Source: Onthophagus taurus
Lineage: Eukaryota > Arthropoda > Insecta > Coleoptera > Scarabaeidae
NCBI RefSeq assembly: GCF_036711975.1
Contig: NC_091973.1
Location: 14,818,001-14,882,000, forward strand
Direction of reading: 5' to 3'
Length of the DNA: 64,000 nt
The notes beneath the pieces are model-generated. The model was not told the origin of the DNA. It worked only from the letters and a program-made list of their open reading frames with translations, and made no database searches. A program made the position numbers and the translations under genes. Shown here in pieces: positions 6,521 through 15,095 of the stretch; positions within the stretch are counted from its first letter, which is position 1; each line of letters opens with the position of its first letter.

Positions 6521-9500
6521 AAGTAATAGAAACTTAACATCATCGTACCCGCACTTTTCAACCGTATTAAATTTAAAAGATATAAACTTTCCCGTGCATT
6601 TAAAAGACATTCCTAAAATTGAACAATTAAATAATTTAAGTATAAATATTTATGAACTAGTTAAATCATCCAAAGAATACGTGGTGGAAGGGCCAATTTA
6701 TTTTACAAAAAATCGACGGGATACCCATATAAATTTACTTTATTTATATGAAAATGAACACGGACATTACGTTTTAATTGTAAATCTATCACGTTTGATT
6801 TCTAAACAAGTATACAACCACGGTCATTCTGTACACCTTTGCGATGGTTGTTTAACACGCTTTTCCACACAAAAGTTGTTAAACGATCATCAACTGCATG
6901 ATTGTAATCATATTAAAACCATTTTACCATCGAAAAATGTGCGCTCAAGGCCAAACTTTCTAGGTTCGTATACGCCTGAAAATATTTTACAATTTAATAA
7001 TTATAAAAATACTCAAAACGTTCCCTTTGTTATATATGCGGATTTTGAATCGATTTTAAAGCCGGTAGAGTTTTGCGAACCTAGTACTTCAACATCTTTT
7101 ACCGAAGCGGTAGATATACACATGCCGTATAGCTTTGCTTATTATATCGTTTCAACATCCGATGTTAAATATTATAAATTCGAAACGTATACGGGCCTCG
7201 ATTGTGGTAAAGTTTTTGTTTCAAAATTAATCGAGGACGTTAAATTTATTTACAACGAATATTTAAAATGTATTAAACCAATGCTACCTCTAACCGCTGA
7301 AGAGGAATTGAAATTTAATTCGGCTTCGTTATGCCATATTTGTAAGTCACCGTTTGATGGTTTTAATCAGAATAAGGTTCACGACCATTGTCATATTACC
7401 GGCAGATTTAGAGGTGCCGCACATTCAACGTGTAACCTTAATTTCAAACTCCCTAATTTCATTCCGATATTTCTTCACAATTTTAGCGGGTATGATTCAC
7501 ACTTATTCGTAAAGGAATTAGCTGATATCGATTCGGAGGGTGGTATCGATGTTTTACCCAACAACAAGGAAAAATACATTAGCTTTAGTAAAAACGTTTT
7601 AGTTGATCGCGTTAAAAAACAGCACAAAGATGATTTTGAAAATGTCTACATGAAAATGCGCTTTGTAGATTCATTTAGGTTCATGGCATCCTCTCTCGAT
7701 TCGCTCGCCAGCAATCTTGTGGACGATGACTTTATCCACGTTAAAAAATTTTTCATACGTCACGAACAGTTTAAATTGTTAACAAGAAAGGGTATTTTTC
7801 CTTATCAGTATATTGATTCTATTGATAGATTGGGTGAAACATCATTACCCTCTAAAGATGCTTTTATGAATAAGCTGAGCTTCGATGGTATAAGTGAAGA
7901 TGAATACAATCATGCGCAAACCGTTTGGCGTACATTCGGGTGTCAAAATTTACGTGAGTATTCAGATCTATATCTAAAGACCGATGTACTTTTACTTGCA
8001 GACATCTTTGAAAAGTTTCGAGAGGTTTGTTTTAGTACTTATGGGTTAGACCCTGCCCATTATTATACAGCGCCAGGTTTATCTTGGGATGCTATGCTTA
8101 AGTTCACGCAGATCAAACTCGAACTTTTAACAGATATAGATCAGGTACATTTCATTAAAAAGGGAATTCGCGGGGGCATCTCGTTTTGCGGTCATCGTCA
8201 CGCTAAGGGAAATAATAAATATATGGCCGATGGTACTTTCAACACCGATTTACCTTCAAATTATTTAATGTATTGGTATGCAAATAACCTCTATGGATGG
8301 GCAATGTCTCAATATATGCCCGTTAATGAGTTTGTTTGGTTGGATGCGGCCCAAATTGGAAGTTTCGAATTTAGAAACGTATCCGATACCTCAGATTACG
8401 GGTATATATTGGACGTTGATATTGAATATCCGCGCGAATTACACGATTTGCATAACGACCTACCATTTCTAGCCGAAAATATATGCCCGCCAAACTCTAA
8501 AAGCGTAAGCGATAAAAGACTTATTCCAAATTTATTTAATAAGAAAAATTATGTAATTCATTATAGAAATTTAAACCATGCCGTCGCTCACGGTCTTATA
8601 GTTAGAAAAATTAATCGTATTTTATCTTTTAAACAATCAGCTTGGCTTAAACCTTACATCGACGTTAACACACATTTACGTCAAACTGCTAAGAATAGTT
8701 TTGAAAAGGACTTTTTTAAATTAATGAATAATGCGGTTTTCGGTAAAACTATGGAAAATGTAGATAAAAGGGTCGATGTGAGGTTAGTGACAAGTTGGGA
8801 AGATATAGGTAAGAGAACGGGTAGACCAAAATTAGGGGCACGTAGTCTAATTGCTAAATTAAATTTTAAGAATATAAAAATTTTTACGGAAACATTTTCG
8901 GCTATTCAAATGGAACATCTGCATGTGGTTTACGATAAACCCTTATATGTAGGGTTTGCAGTTTTGGAAATTTCTAAATTACTCATGTACCAATTTTATT
9001 ATGATTTTTTGAAACCTAAATTTGGCTGTGAAATTCAATTGTGCTACATGGATACCGACAGCTTCACTGTGTCCATTACCACAGATGATGTGTATGCATT
9101 CGTTAAAGATAATTTAGAACGCTTCGATACGTCAAATTATCTTCCGGATAATGAGTTTAGCATCCCACTACAAAATAAAGCGGTATTGGGGTTGATGAAA
9201 GATGAAAATTCCGGTAGAATCATGTCAGAATTTATTGGTTTACGTTCTAAATTGTACGCTAATAGGGTCTGTTCCGGCCGTATCACTAAAAAGGCTAAAG
9301 GTGTAAAGAAGGCTGTGGTTAAACGCAAAATTACCTTTGAACATTATTTGGAATGTTTAACGTCAAAACGAGATATTTACATGAAACAATACTTGTTCAG
9401 AAGTCAAAAGCATAGCATATATACCATGCTACAAAATAAATTGGCTCTTTCATCACGTGATTCGAAACGTTATATTAATGATGATGGGGTGAGTACATTA

Positions 9501-9539
9501 GCGTGGGGTCACTATCGTATCAACACTCCATTATCATAA
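6519..9539 (+). CDS. Maverick-type protein-primed DNA polymerase B, main part
   Basis: The ATG at 6594 is internal; the frame is open and homologous back to about 6519. In order (ORF residues counted from 6594): exo I 'YADFES' (~148), a Cys/His-rich HNH-like insertion ('CHICKSP' then 'HDHCHITGRFRG', ~245-275), exo II 'NFSGYDSH' (~297), exo III 'YLKTDVLLLAD' (~460), motif A region 'MYWYANNLYGWAM' (~560), motif B 'KLMNNAVFGKTMENV' (~709) and motif C 'YMDTDSFTV' (~818). This is the DNA_pol_B_2 family. The motif A catalytic Asp is Tyr here (TAT at 8277-8279), whereas the copy at 45 kb has Asp. With the upstream frameshift this argues for an inactive gene. Confidence 0.85.
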   Translation, partial: ESNRNLTSSYPHFSTVLNLKDINFPVHLKDIPKIEQLNNLSINIYELVKSSKEYVVEGPIYFTKNRRDTHINLLYLYENEHGHYVLIVNLSRLISKQVYNHGHSVHLCDGCLTRFSTQKLLNDHQLHDCNHIKTILPSKNVRSRPNFLGSYTPENILQFNNYKNTQNVPFVIYADFESILKPVEFCEPSTSTSFTEAVDIHMPYSFAYYIVSTSDVKYYKFETYTGLDCGKVFVSKLIEDVKFIYNEYLKCIKPMLPLTAEEELKFNSASLCHICKSPFDGFNQNKVHDHCHITGRFRGAAHSTCNLNFKLPNFIPIFLHNFSGYDSHLFVKELADIDSEGGIDVLPNNKEKYISFSKNVLVDRVKKQHKDDFENVYMKMRFVDSFRFMASSLDSLASNLVDDDFIHVKKFFIRHEQFKLLTRKGIFPYQYIDSIDRLGETSLPSKDAFMNKLSFDGISEDEYNHAQTVWRTFGCQNLREYSDLYLKTDVLLLADIFEKFREVCFSTYGLDPAHYYTAPGLSWDAMLKFTQIKLELLTDIDQVHFIKKGIRGGISFCGHRHAKGNNKYMADGTFNTDLPSNYLMYWYANNLYGWAMSQYMPVNEFVWLDAAQIGSFEFRNVSDTSDYGYILDVDIEYPRELHDLHNDLPFLAENICPPNSKSVSDKRLIPNLFNKKNYVIHYRNLNHAVAHGLIVRKINRILSFKQSAWLKPYIDVNTHLRQTAKNSFEKDFFKLMNNAVFGKTMENVDKRVDVRLVTSWEDIGKRTGRPKLGARSLIAKLNFKNIKIFTETFSAIQMEHLHVVYDKPLYVGFAVLEISKLLMYQFYYDFLKPKFGCEIQLCYMDTDSFTVSITTDDVYAFVKDNLERFDTSNYLPDNEFSIPLQNKAVLGLMKDENSGRIMSEFIGLRSKLYANRVCSGRITKKAKGVKKAVVKRKITFEHYLECLTSKRDIYMKQYLFRSQKHSIYTMLQNKLALSSRDSKRYINDDGVSTLAWGHYRINTPLS

Positions 9540-9584
9540 ATAGTTTATATTTTTTGATTATATAATTGTAAAAAAAGGATTTCG

Positions 9585-10274
9585 ATGGTTGAATTGCGAA
9601 TCGCGTTTAAATGTAATTTTCTATTCCCTTTATGTTGTAAGTTCAATTCGGCCACTAAGGTATTTGTTCCTTACTGGATATCAATTAATAAACAATGGAA
9701 GAAGTTTCGTGATGATATAGAGAAAGAAAATAAATTTATTGGTGAAACCTTATATTCGATCGATAGATTTAACATAAAAGTTGGTATTAGTGTGGCGAGA
9801 GGTTTTATAACATGTGTGAAATTGATTTTTAAATCTTGGAATGATGTAGAATCGAAATCACATATACTCTCTTTTCTACGTGAAGATTGGGAACAATTGA
9901 TTAATGTATTTAAAATCATTCGTTTTAAAATGAACTTTTCTGACCAAATTATACCGTTAGCGGATGGAATTCTTAGAGTTACTGCAGACGTTGAGAATTG
10001 TGTGTGCATCACATATGAAGATATGGACCCTGAAAATAATTTTTTTATTCCGATTATATTAACCTTGATGGAAGTTCAAGACATTTTATCTAAGGAATTT
10101 TTAATTTCATACAAATTAAAAGTATTAGACAATTTGCATTTTAATGATTACATTGATTTTATTATGAACACTAAATTTTCGAAGGATAAGTTAAAATTAA
10201 TTCGAGAATTTTGCTTGCAAAATTTATCTGAAATAAATTATTACTTAATGGAATATATTGATATGATTTCATGA
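9585..10274 (+). CDS. Hypothetical 229-aa Maverick-associated protein
   Basis: This intact frame lies 45 bp downstream of PolB on the same strand. It has 'VARGFITCVKLIFKSWNDVE' with 'SFLREDWEQLINVF' in the first half and 'NCVCITYEDMD' with 'PIILTLMEVQDIL' in the second, so two beta-beta-then-helix units may be present. This layout (strands followed by a W/L-rich helix) recalls PC4-like single-strand-DNA-binding folds, but I see no decisive motif. Next to PolB, a replication accessory role would make sense. Part of a second copy lies inverted at 1-220. A structure prediction would settle the fold. Confidence 0.5.
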   Translation: MVELRIAFKCNFLFPLCCKFNSATKVFVPYWISINKQWKKFRDDIEKENKFIGETLYSIDRFNIKVGISVARGFITCVKLIFKSWNDVESKSHILSFLREDWEQLINVFKIIRFKMNFSDQIIPLADGILRVTADVENCVCITYEDMDPENNFFIPIILTLMEVQDILSKEFLISYKLKVLDNLHFNDYIDFIMNTKFSKDKLKLIREFCLQNLSEINYYLMEYIDMIS

Positions 10275-10359
10275 GTTTAAACTTACTACTATTAAGAATG
10301 TTGACGAATACTTGCGTTAAAAAATTATATTTATTTTAATTTAAACAAGTTTAAACATG

Positions 10360-10701
10360 TTGAAACAAGTGTTGGTGAGGTTCAATGAACTTTACATAAC
10401 TTTGGTGATTTAATAATAAAAACTGCTTAATTTGCATTTTAGATAACAATAACACCTGCGTGCGAATTGCATCATCCTTCTAGAAACTTCTATTACACAA
10501 AAACTGCTTGATTTGCATTTTAGATAACAATAACACCTGACGTGCGAATTGCATCATCCTTCTAGAAACTTCTATTACACATTTCCCCACCCCCATTATT
10601 TTCATACATATAATTACATGTTCTAAATAATTTATTTAGTATGACAGCTATTTCCAAGCTAACAGGTTACGTTTTATTATTATTAATCTACGAAACAAAT
10701 C
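10360..10701 (+). promoter_or_regulatory. Shared upstream module, copy B, with an 81-bp tandem duplication
   Basis: The module resembles the sequence upstream of PolB: 'TTCAATGAACTTTACATAAC', 'GATTTAATAATAAAAACTGC', 'TTTGCATTTTAGATAACAAT' and 'CTTCTAGAAACTTCTATTAC'. The segment from 'AAACTGCTT' to 'TATTACACA' is present twice in a row (about 10418-10498 and 10499-10581). No gene lies in the gap 10275-10701. A promoter role for the small gene at 10702 is inferred from conservation and position. Confidence 0.4.
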
Positions 10702-11007
10702 ATGTCTCGTCTAAGTCAATTGGGTCAGTGCAATTTCCCACCGAAAAAATCAATTTCTGCGCTTCAAACAGACACTCCATACCCGATTAAGTGTGCGAAA
10801 CAGCTTAAAAAGTGTTCTTGGCCGTCCGTGGTACTTGAACTGGAGGCTGGATTCGTAATTTATTTACCAAGACGCATCGCAGAAGATATTACCGACGAAG
10901 AAATTATGGAACTTAGCAAAATGTCTATAATTTATAAGGGTGCAAAAGACATTGGTAAAACACACCCTGTATATTTATTGGATTTCGTCAAGAAGCTTGA
11001 AACGTAA
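10702..11007 (+). CDS. Small conserved Maverick protein (possible OB-fold), 101 aa
   Basis: This intact frame starts 'MSRLSQLGQCNFPPKK'. Conserved features shared with the genes at 52404 and 50735 (minus strand) and the relic at 11.87 kb are 'TPYPI', 'WPSVVLELEAGFVIYLPRRI' and a C-terminal 'VYLLDFVKKL'. The pattern of strands ending in 'vELE...yLPkR' looks like a small beta-barrel, perhaps an OB-fold nucleic-acid-binding protein, but this is inference. Its upstream region matches that of PolB, which would fit coordinated expression with replication genes. Confidence 0.55.
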   Translation: MSRLSQLGQCNFPPKKSISALQTDTPYPIKCAKQLKKCSWPSVVLELEAGFVIYLPRRIAEDITDEEIMELSKMSIIYKGAKDIGKTHPVYLLDFVKKLET

Positions 11008-11560
11008 AAACTTTCCGACCGATGACCCTGATGTTCATCTGTATTAATATAAATGTAATTGTATTATAAAAATTATATATTCTTAAAAATTAAATAATAA
11101 CAAATGTATTTCTTAAACACATCATTTTGTTGTTTCTATTTCACCTTACAGCCATCAATTCAATCCGCTTAAATTCAATTAAATAAGTAAGTTTTATATA
11201 TTTCTTAAACACGCATCTTTTTTGTTTGTATTTCCGTTCAACTGCTAGGCTTTTAATATTAAATTGAAAAGGTTTCGGTGGTTCAGTGGTTTATTGTCTT
11301 TAAAGTATTTATATTTCACCTTGCAGCTATCGGTTCAATTCGCGTAAAATTAAATTAAATAAGTCTGTATTATATAGTTCGTTAATTTACATCACCACTG
11401 AGCCGCCGAAACCTTTTCCTTCTTTTATTTAAATGTATTTTTTTTTCACTTACATCATTTTTGTTAATGAAAACGCATTAAAAAATTTTATAATTTGTAT
11501 TATTTTTTTTTACTTTCTTAATATTAATTATATATATGTATAGCATTTCATTTAGGTCAA
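11008..11560. repeat. Non-coding AT-rich stretch with direct and inverted repeats
   Basis: I see no gene here. A block containing 'TATTTCACCTTACAGCCATC' (about 11139) recurs as 'TATTTCACCTTGCAGCTATC' (about 11310), each followed by 'AATTAAATAAGT', giving a diverged direct repeat with a spacing of about 170 bp. A 23-bp inverted repeat, 'AAAAGGTTTCGGTGGTTCAG' near 11268 and its complement near 11394-11416, brackets the second copy. Confidence 0.5.
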
Positions 11561-11734
11561 TTATTCCATTGATCAGCATTGATTGTAACTTGACACTCCC
11601 GCCGGCGAGGTGCATTGCACTTTACTTGGTGATGCGCCGCGCCGATTGTCGTAAGTTGACACTTCCGCCCCGGCGAGGAAAGCATTGTATCGCGTAACTC
11701 ATAATCAGTTTTACTTTAGAAACCGAACGTGTCA

Positions 11735-11960
11735 AACGTAAACCGCGCGCAATGTCTCGTAGTCGTCTCTGTGTTTTTCTTTTTTTCGGTCTCTGTGAGT
11801 TTAAACCAAAGAAAAAATTTATTCGAAGTTGAGTTGGATTTACCCGTCAAACGTAAACCGCCCGCAATGTCTCATAGTCGTCTCTGTGTTTTTTTTTTCA
11901 GTCTTTGTGAGTTTAAACCAAAGAAAAAATTTATTCGAAGTTGAGTTGGATTTACCCCTT
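11735..11960. repeat. Tandem duplication of about 110 bp
   Basis: Two near-identical copies run from 'CGTAAACCGC(G/C)CGCAATGTC' to 'GAGTTGGATTTACCC' (about 11735-11842 and 11843-11957). They duplicate the upstream and start region of the decayed small gene that follows. Confidence 0.75.
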
Positions 11961-12183
11961 TTACCATATTTATTGTTAATGGAAAACGTCTTACGAGCTG
12001 CGCATGGTCGTCACCTTCCGTTGTGGTGGAGTTAGAAGCGGGCTTGCTTCTCAACGTTTCTTTTTTACCTACCGATCAAGAAATTTTTTGGAGTTACAAG
12101 ATCAATGTATCGTGTATAATAATAAAGGATGGTGGTAAACCGAAGCCCGCTCATATAATTGAATTTGTAAAAAAAGTACCATA
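11868..12183 (+). pseudogene. Decayed copy of the small conserved Maverick protein
   Basis: Across two frames the translation resembles the 101-aa protein at 10702: a start 'MSHSRLCVF', then 'CEFKPKKKFI', then in a shifted frame 'SPSVVVELEAGLLL' and an end 'HIIEFVKKVP'. The start region is present twice because of the tandem duplication just upstream. Frameshifts and the loss of the 'LPRRI'-type segment indicate a broken gene. Confidence 0.5.
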
Positions 12184-12396
12184 ACATTAAGGTTTTTATT
12201 ATTTTTTTGTAACTATTTATTATGTAATGTTTATTATTATAAAAATGTTTATTAATACTTTTATTGGGTTGATTGGGGGGGGGGAATTAAATTGTGTTAA
12301 ATTGTGTTATTATTTTCCGGAATATTCCCAAGTTCCTGCGCACGCGCATTCAAGAGTTGTGAGGCGCGCCTTTATGCGTTCAACGCGCCATCTTTC
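12184..12396. other. Unassigned spacer
   Basis: This is AT-rich sequence with a G run near 12276-12285. I see no gene or named repeat. Confidence 0.4.
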
Positions 12397-12778
12397 AGAA
12401 ACGCCGATTCTAGACAGGAAGTTGTTGCTCCTCCGCTCCTTCGTGACGTCATCCGCCCGATGTAAAAGGATAGGGGGGGAGGGGTGTCAACCAAAGGCTT
12501 GGGGGAAAAAATAGGTTGGTAGCTAGATATGGTGACTTTTAAAAAAACAAGTAGCAGTCTACCTTGTCGGTAATGGTTTAGTTCAACTACCAACCACTAG
12601 GTGGCGCGTTACTTTTTTTAAAAGTCACCAGATCTGGTTACTTTTCCAATACCAACCTATTTTTTTTTCTCCTCCGCCTTAGGTTGGTACCCTTCCCTAT
12701 CCTTTTACATTGGGCTGATGACGTCACGGAGGAGCGGAGGAGCAACTTCCTATCTAGAATCGGCGTTTCTATACTACT
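12397..12778. mobile_element. TIR-only mini-Maverick (MITE-like)
   Basis: The two ends are inverted copies of a Maverick-type terminus: 'AGAAACGCCGATTCTAGACA' at the left and its near-complement 'GAATCGGCGTTTCTATACTACT' region at the right. Both carry the GC-rich 'GGAAGTTG...CTCC...GTGACGTCA' segment and the 'AACC...TTGGGGG' or 'TTAGGTTGG' segment found in the termini at 42550 and 53453. Only about 380 bp separate the outer ends, so all genes are missing. The left end lacks the outermost 'AGTAGTAT'. It lies directly before, and truncates, the DUF8207-like gene. Confidence 0.65.
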
Positions 12779-12781
12779 CAC

Positions 12782-13574
12782 GTCTTCTCCTCTTGGTCCA
12801 TTAGCTCATGCAGAAGAAGAAGTATATGAAGTTCCGCCGGGCGAAGAAGAAGAACTCCTCGATTCTAGCGAGAATACCGGAGCTCTTATTTCGGACGCAC
12901 ATAATCGAATAGAACGACTTAAAGATGAAATAGAAGAAAGATTGGAGTCTCCAGAGGTACAAGCCGCTTTGAGTCAGTTTCATCCTTTGCCTAGAACGTA
13001 TATTGTTGGTTTAACAACTGATTTAAAAGATGATTATGATCGTTTATACGGTGTTCGCGAAACTCCCGAAGGTTTCTACATTGGAGTCAGTCCTGTTCAC
13101 TTTGAGGATCAGGATATTCACGTTGGAAACTTCAAATATACGGGAACCGTTGGTTTATACGATTTACTATTTAAAAACGAACCGGGCAAATTTACAATTC
13201 AGGACATGCGCAACTACAAAGATATCTTACTACGTTCAAATGCTCCGTACATTAATTACATTCCAGAGGCAGGTATGACTACTGAGGACGACAGTGGGAA
13301 ATTTCAGAATATTATCAAGCCTATCGTTGAAGGTAACAAACCCAAGGTGCATTGGGCTAAATACTGGCCGAATCCGAAGAAAAAAGTCGGTGGTGCATTA
13401 CAAAAACAAGTCGTTCCTGGGGCTCTTATCGAATACGAGTATTGGGACGATCCCAACGAACTTGTCGACAGACTGCGTTTGTTGATGGCCTCGCAAACTG
13501 CAGGTCATTCTGCACATGTCAATGAAATATCATCAATAATATCGGAGCTAACAGAGGCCGAGATTATACGTTAA
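12782..13574 (+). CDS. DUF8207-like protein, block 2 (5' end replaced by mini-Maverick)
   Basis: The open frame extends back to 12684, but its first ~33 codons are mini-Maverick terminus, so the native part starts at about 12782. It is an acidic helical region ('GEEEELLDSSENTG', 'RIERLKDEIEERLESPEVQ'), then 'YGVRETPEGFYIG', then 'GLYDLLFKNEPGKFTIQDMR' and 'YKDILLRSNAPY', then a basic linker, and the family signature 'YEYWDDPNELVDRLRLLMAS' with 'HVNEISSIISELTE'. It is the fullest of the three copies in the window. The function is unknown. It precedes the fibre-like gene and integrase in the same order as in the other two blocks, which suggests a conserved late or structural operon-like unit. 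Confidence 0.6.
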
Positions 13575-13643
13575 AATATTATCATAAATATACGACTCTC
13601 ACATTTTTTGTTTTAAAACACCGACGTTTGTGAACTAGAGCAG

Positions 13644-14069
13644 ATGAGTTTAAGCAAGTTCGGAAAACATTCGTCTAGTATGACGATCGATAAGTTTGGT
13701 AAACACGTACACGGACACAACATTGCTGCTCATTTTAATAAACGTGAAAACTTACAACGATATTTCAAACAACCAACAATACTTACGTTTAGCGGAGATG
13801 GAACTACGGATAAAACGGATAATTATTACATTATTCAAAATTTAGGTTACGTAAGTAAATATATAAACTTTTTATATATTGGTGAAATAGTGAAATACCG
13901 ATTTGAAGGAGACGTTGAAATGATTATTAACGGGAGTATCTTCGATCCAAATAAAAAGTTAAATGTTCTCTTCTTTGGAGATAAAATAGTTTGCAAACCC
14001 ACAACGAAGACCACTTTACTCAAGAAACCATTTATGGTAGAACTGCTCATTGAAATATCCAGAAAATGA
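13644..14069 (+). CDS. Fibre-like protein with unrelated C-terminus (block 2)
   Basis: This intact 141-residue frame sits between the DUF8207-like gene and integrase, exactly where blocks 1 and 3 have their coiled-coil fibre-like genes. It keeps the N-terminal signature, here twice ('LSKFGKHSSS' and 'TIDKFGKHVHG'), but lacks the long coiled coil. The rest looks like a compact beta-sandwich ('ILTFSGDGTTDKTDNYYI' through 'MVELLIEISRK'). I infer a capsid-anchored protein with a swapped outer domain. It overlaps the integrase start by 4 nt (ATGA). Function is inferred. Confidence 0.5.
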   Translation: MSLSKFGKHSSSMTIDKFGKHVHGHNIAAHFNKRENLQRYFKQPTILTFSGDGTTDKTDNYYIIQNLGYVSKYINFLYIGEIVKYRFEGDVEMIINGSIFDPNKKLNVLFFGDKIVCKPTTKTTLLKKPFMVELLIEISRK

Positions 14070-14997
14070 GCGATATTAAAAGGTCCGTCGTAAACGAGTT
14101 GCACGCGTCCGCGAGGAAAAAGTATAAACGCAGACGTGTTATTATAAAAGGTTTAACGGACTTATTTCAAGCTGATTTAGTGGAGATGATACCTTATTCA
14201 AAAGCAAATGGTAATTTTAAATATATTCTAACAGTTATTAATGCTTTCTCAAATGGATGGGCTGTACCACTAAAAAACAAAACTGGCAAAGAAGTTACGC
14301 GAGCTATGGAAACAATTCTATCGGAAAAGCGGAAAAACATACCGAAGAATCTGCAAACGGATAACGGAAAAGAATTTTACAATGAGGATTTTAAAAAGCT
14401 CATGTCACGATATCACATCAATCACTACAGTTCATTTTCCAATTTAAAGAGTTCTATTGTTGAACGGTTTAATAGAACAATAAAAGAAAAAATGTGGAAA
14501 GAATTTAGTATGCAAGGTAACTATCGTTGGTTGGAATTGCTTCCCAAATTAATTCTGGATTATAACAACCAAGTTCACAGGACGATAGGAATGAAACCTA
14601 GCGAGGTAAATAACAGAAACGCATCGACACTGTTAAAAACTGTATATAATTACATAAAAATTGCCGATCCTTATACCAAAAAATTTAATGTCGGTGATCA
14701 CGTCAGAGTGAGCAAGCATCGACACGCCTTCACCAAAAACTATACTCCCAATTGGTCTAACGAAGTGTTTACAATACATTCTGTTCGTAATACTTTCCCA
14801 ACAACATATCTGCTCAAAGATGCATCCAATGAAAAAATTATGGGTGGTTTTTATCGAGAGGAATTACAAAAAGTTAAATAGCCTGACGTCTACTTGGTGG
14901 AAAAAGTGCTACGGCGAAAAGGAAATCAAGTGTTTGTGAAATGGTTAGGATTAGGTCCGTCTCATAATTCTTGGATCTCAAAAACTAACGTTCTTTA
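14066..14997 (+). pseudogene. Maverick-type integrase with stop before the chromodomain (block 2)
   Basis: The integrase core has the acidic residues in 'DLFQADLVE', 'LQTDNGKEF' and 'SIVERFNRTIKEK'. The frame stops at a TAG (14879-14881). The chromodomain follows immediately in the same frame ('PDVYLVEKVLRRKGNQVFVK' then 'WLGLGPSHNSWI') to 14997. The corresponding codon in the copies at 4.8 and 50.4 kb is a Gln codon, so one base change made this stop. The core is diverged from the other two copies, showing that block 2 is a separate lineage. It converges on the PolB gene with only about 100 bp between. Confidence 0.8.
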
Positions 14998-15095
14998 AAA
15001 CGTATAAAGACCTATATTTAAAAGTTTACAAGACTTTATTAACAATCGAACATTACAAATACATTATTATTCTTTACAATTTTTTTAAATTAAAT

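Noticed and set aside
11729-12035. Small hydrophobic plus-strand frames
   Set aside because: They arise from the 110-bp tandem duplication and poly-T tracts; only the other-frame similarity to the 101-aa family is supported.
12684-12781. Native start of the DUF8207-like protein
   Set aside because: These codons lie within the inverted terminus of the mini-Maverick and have no counterpart in the other copies.
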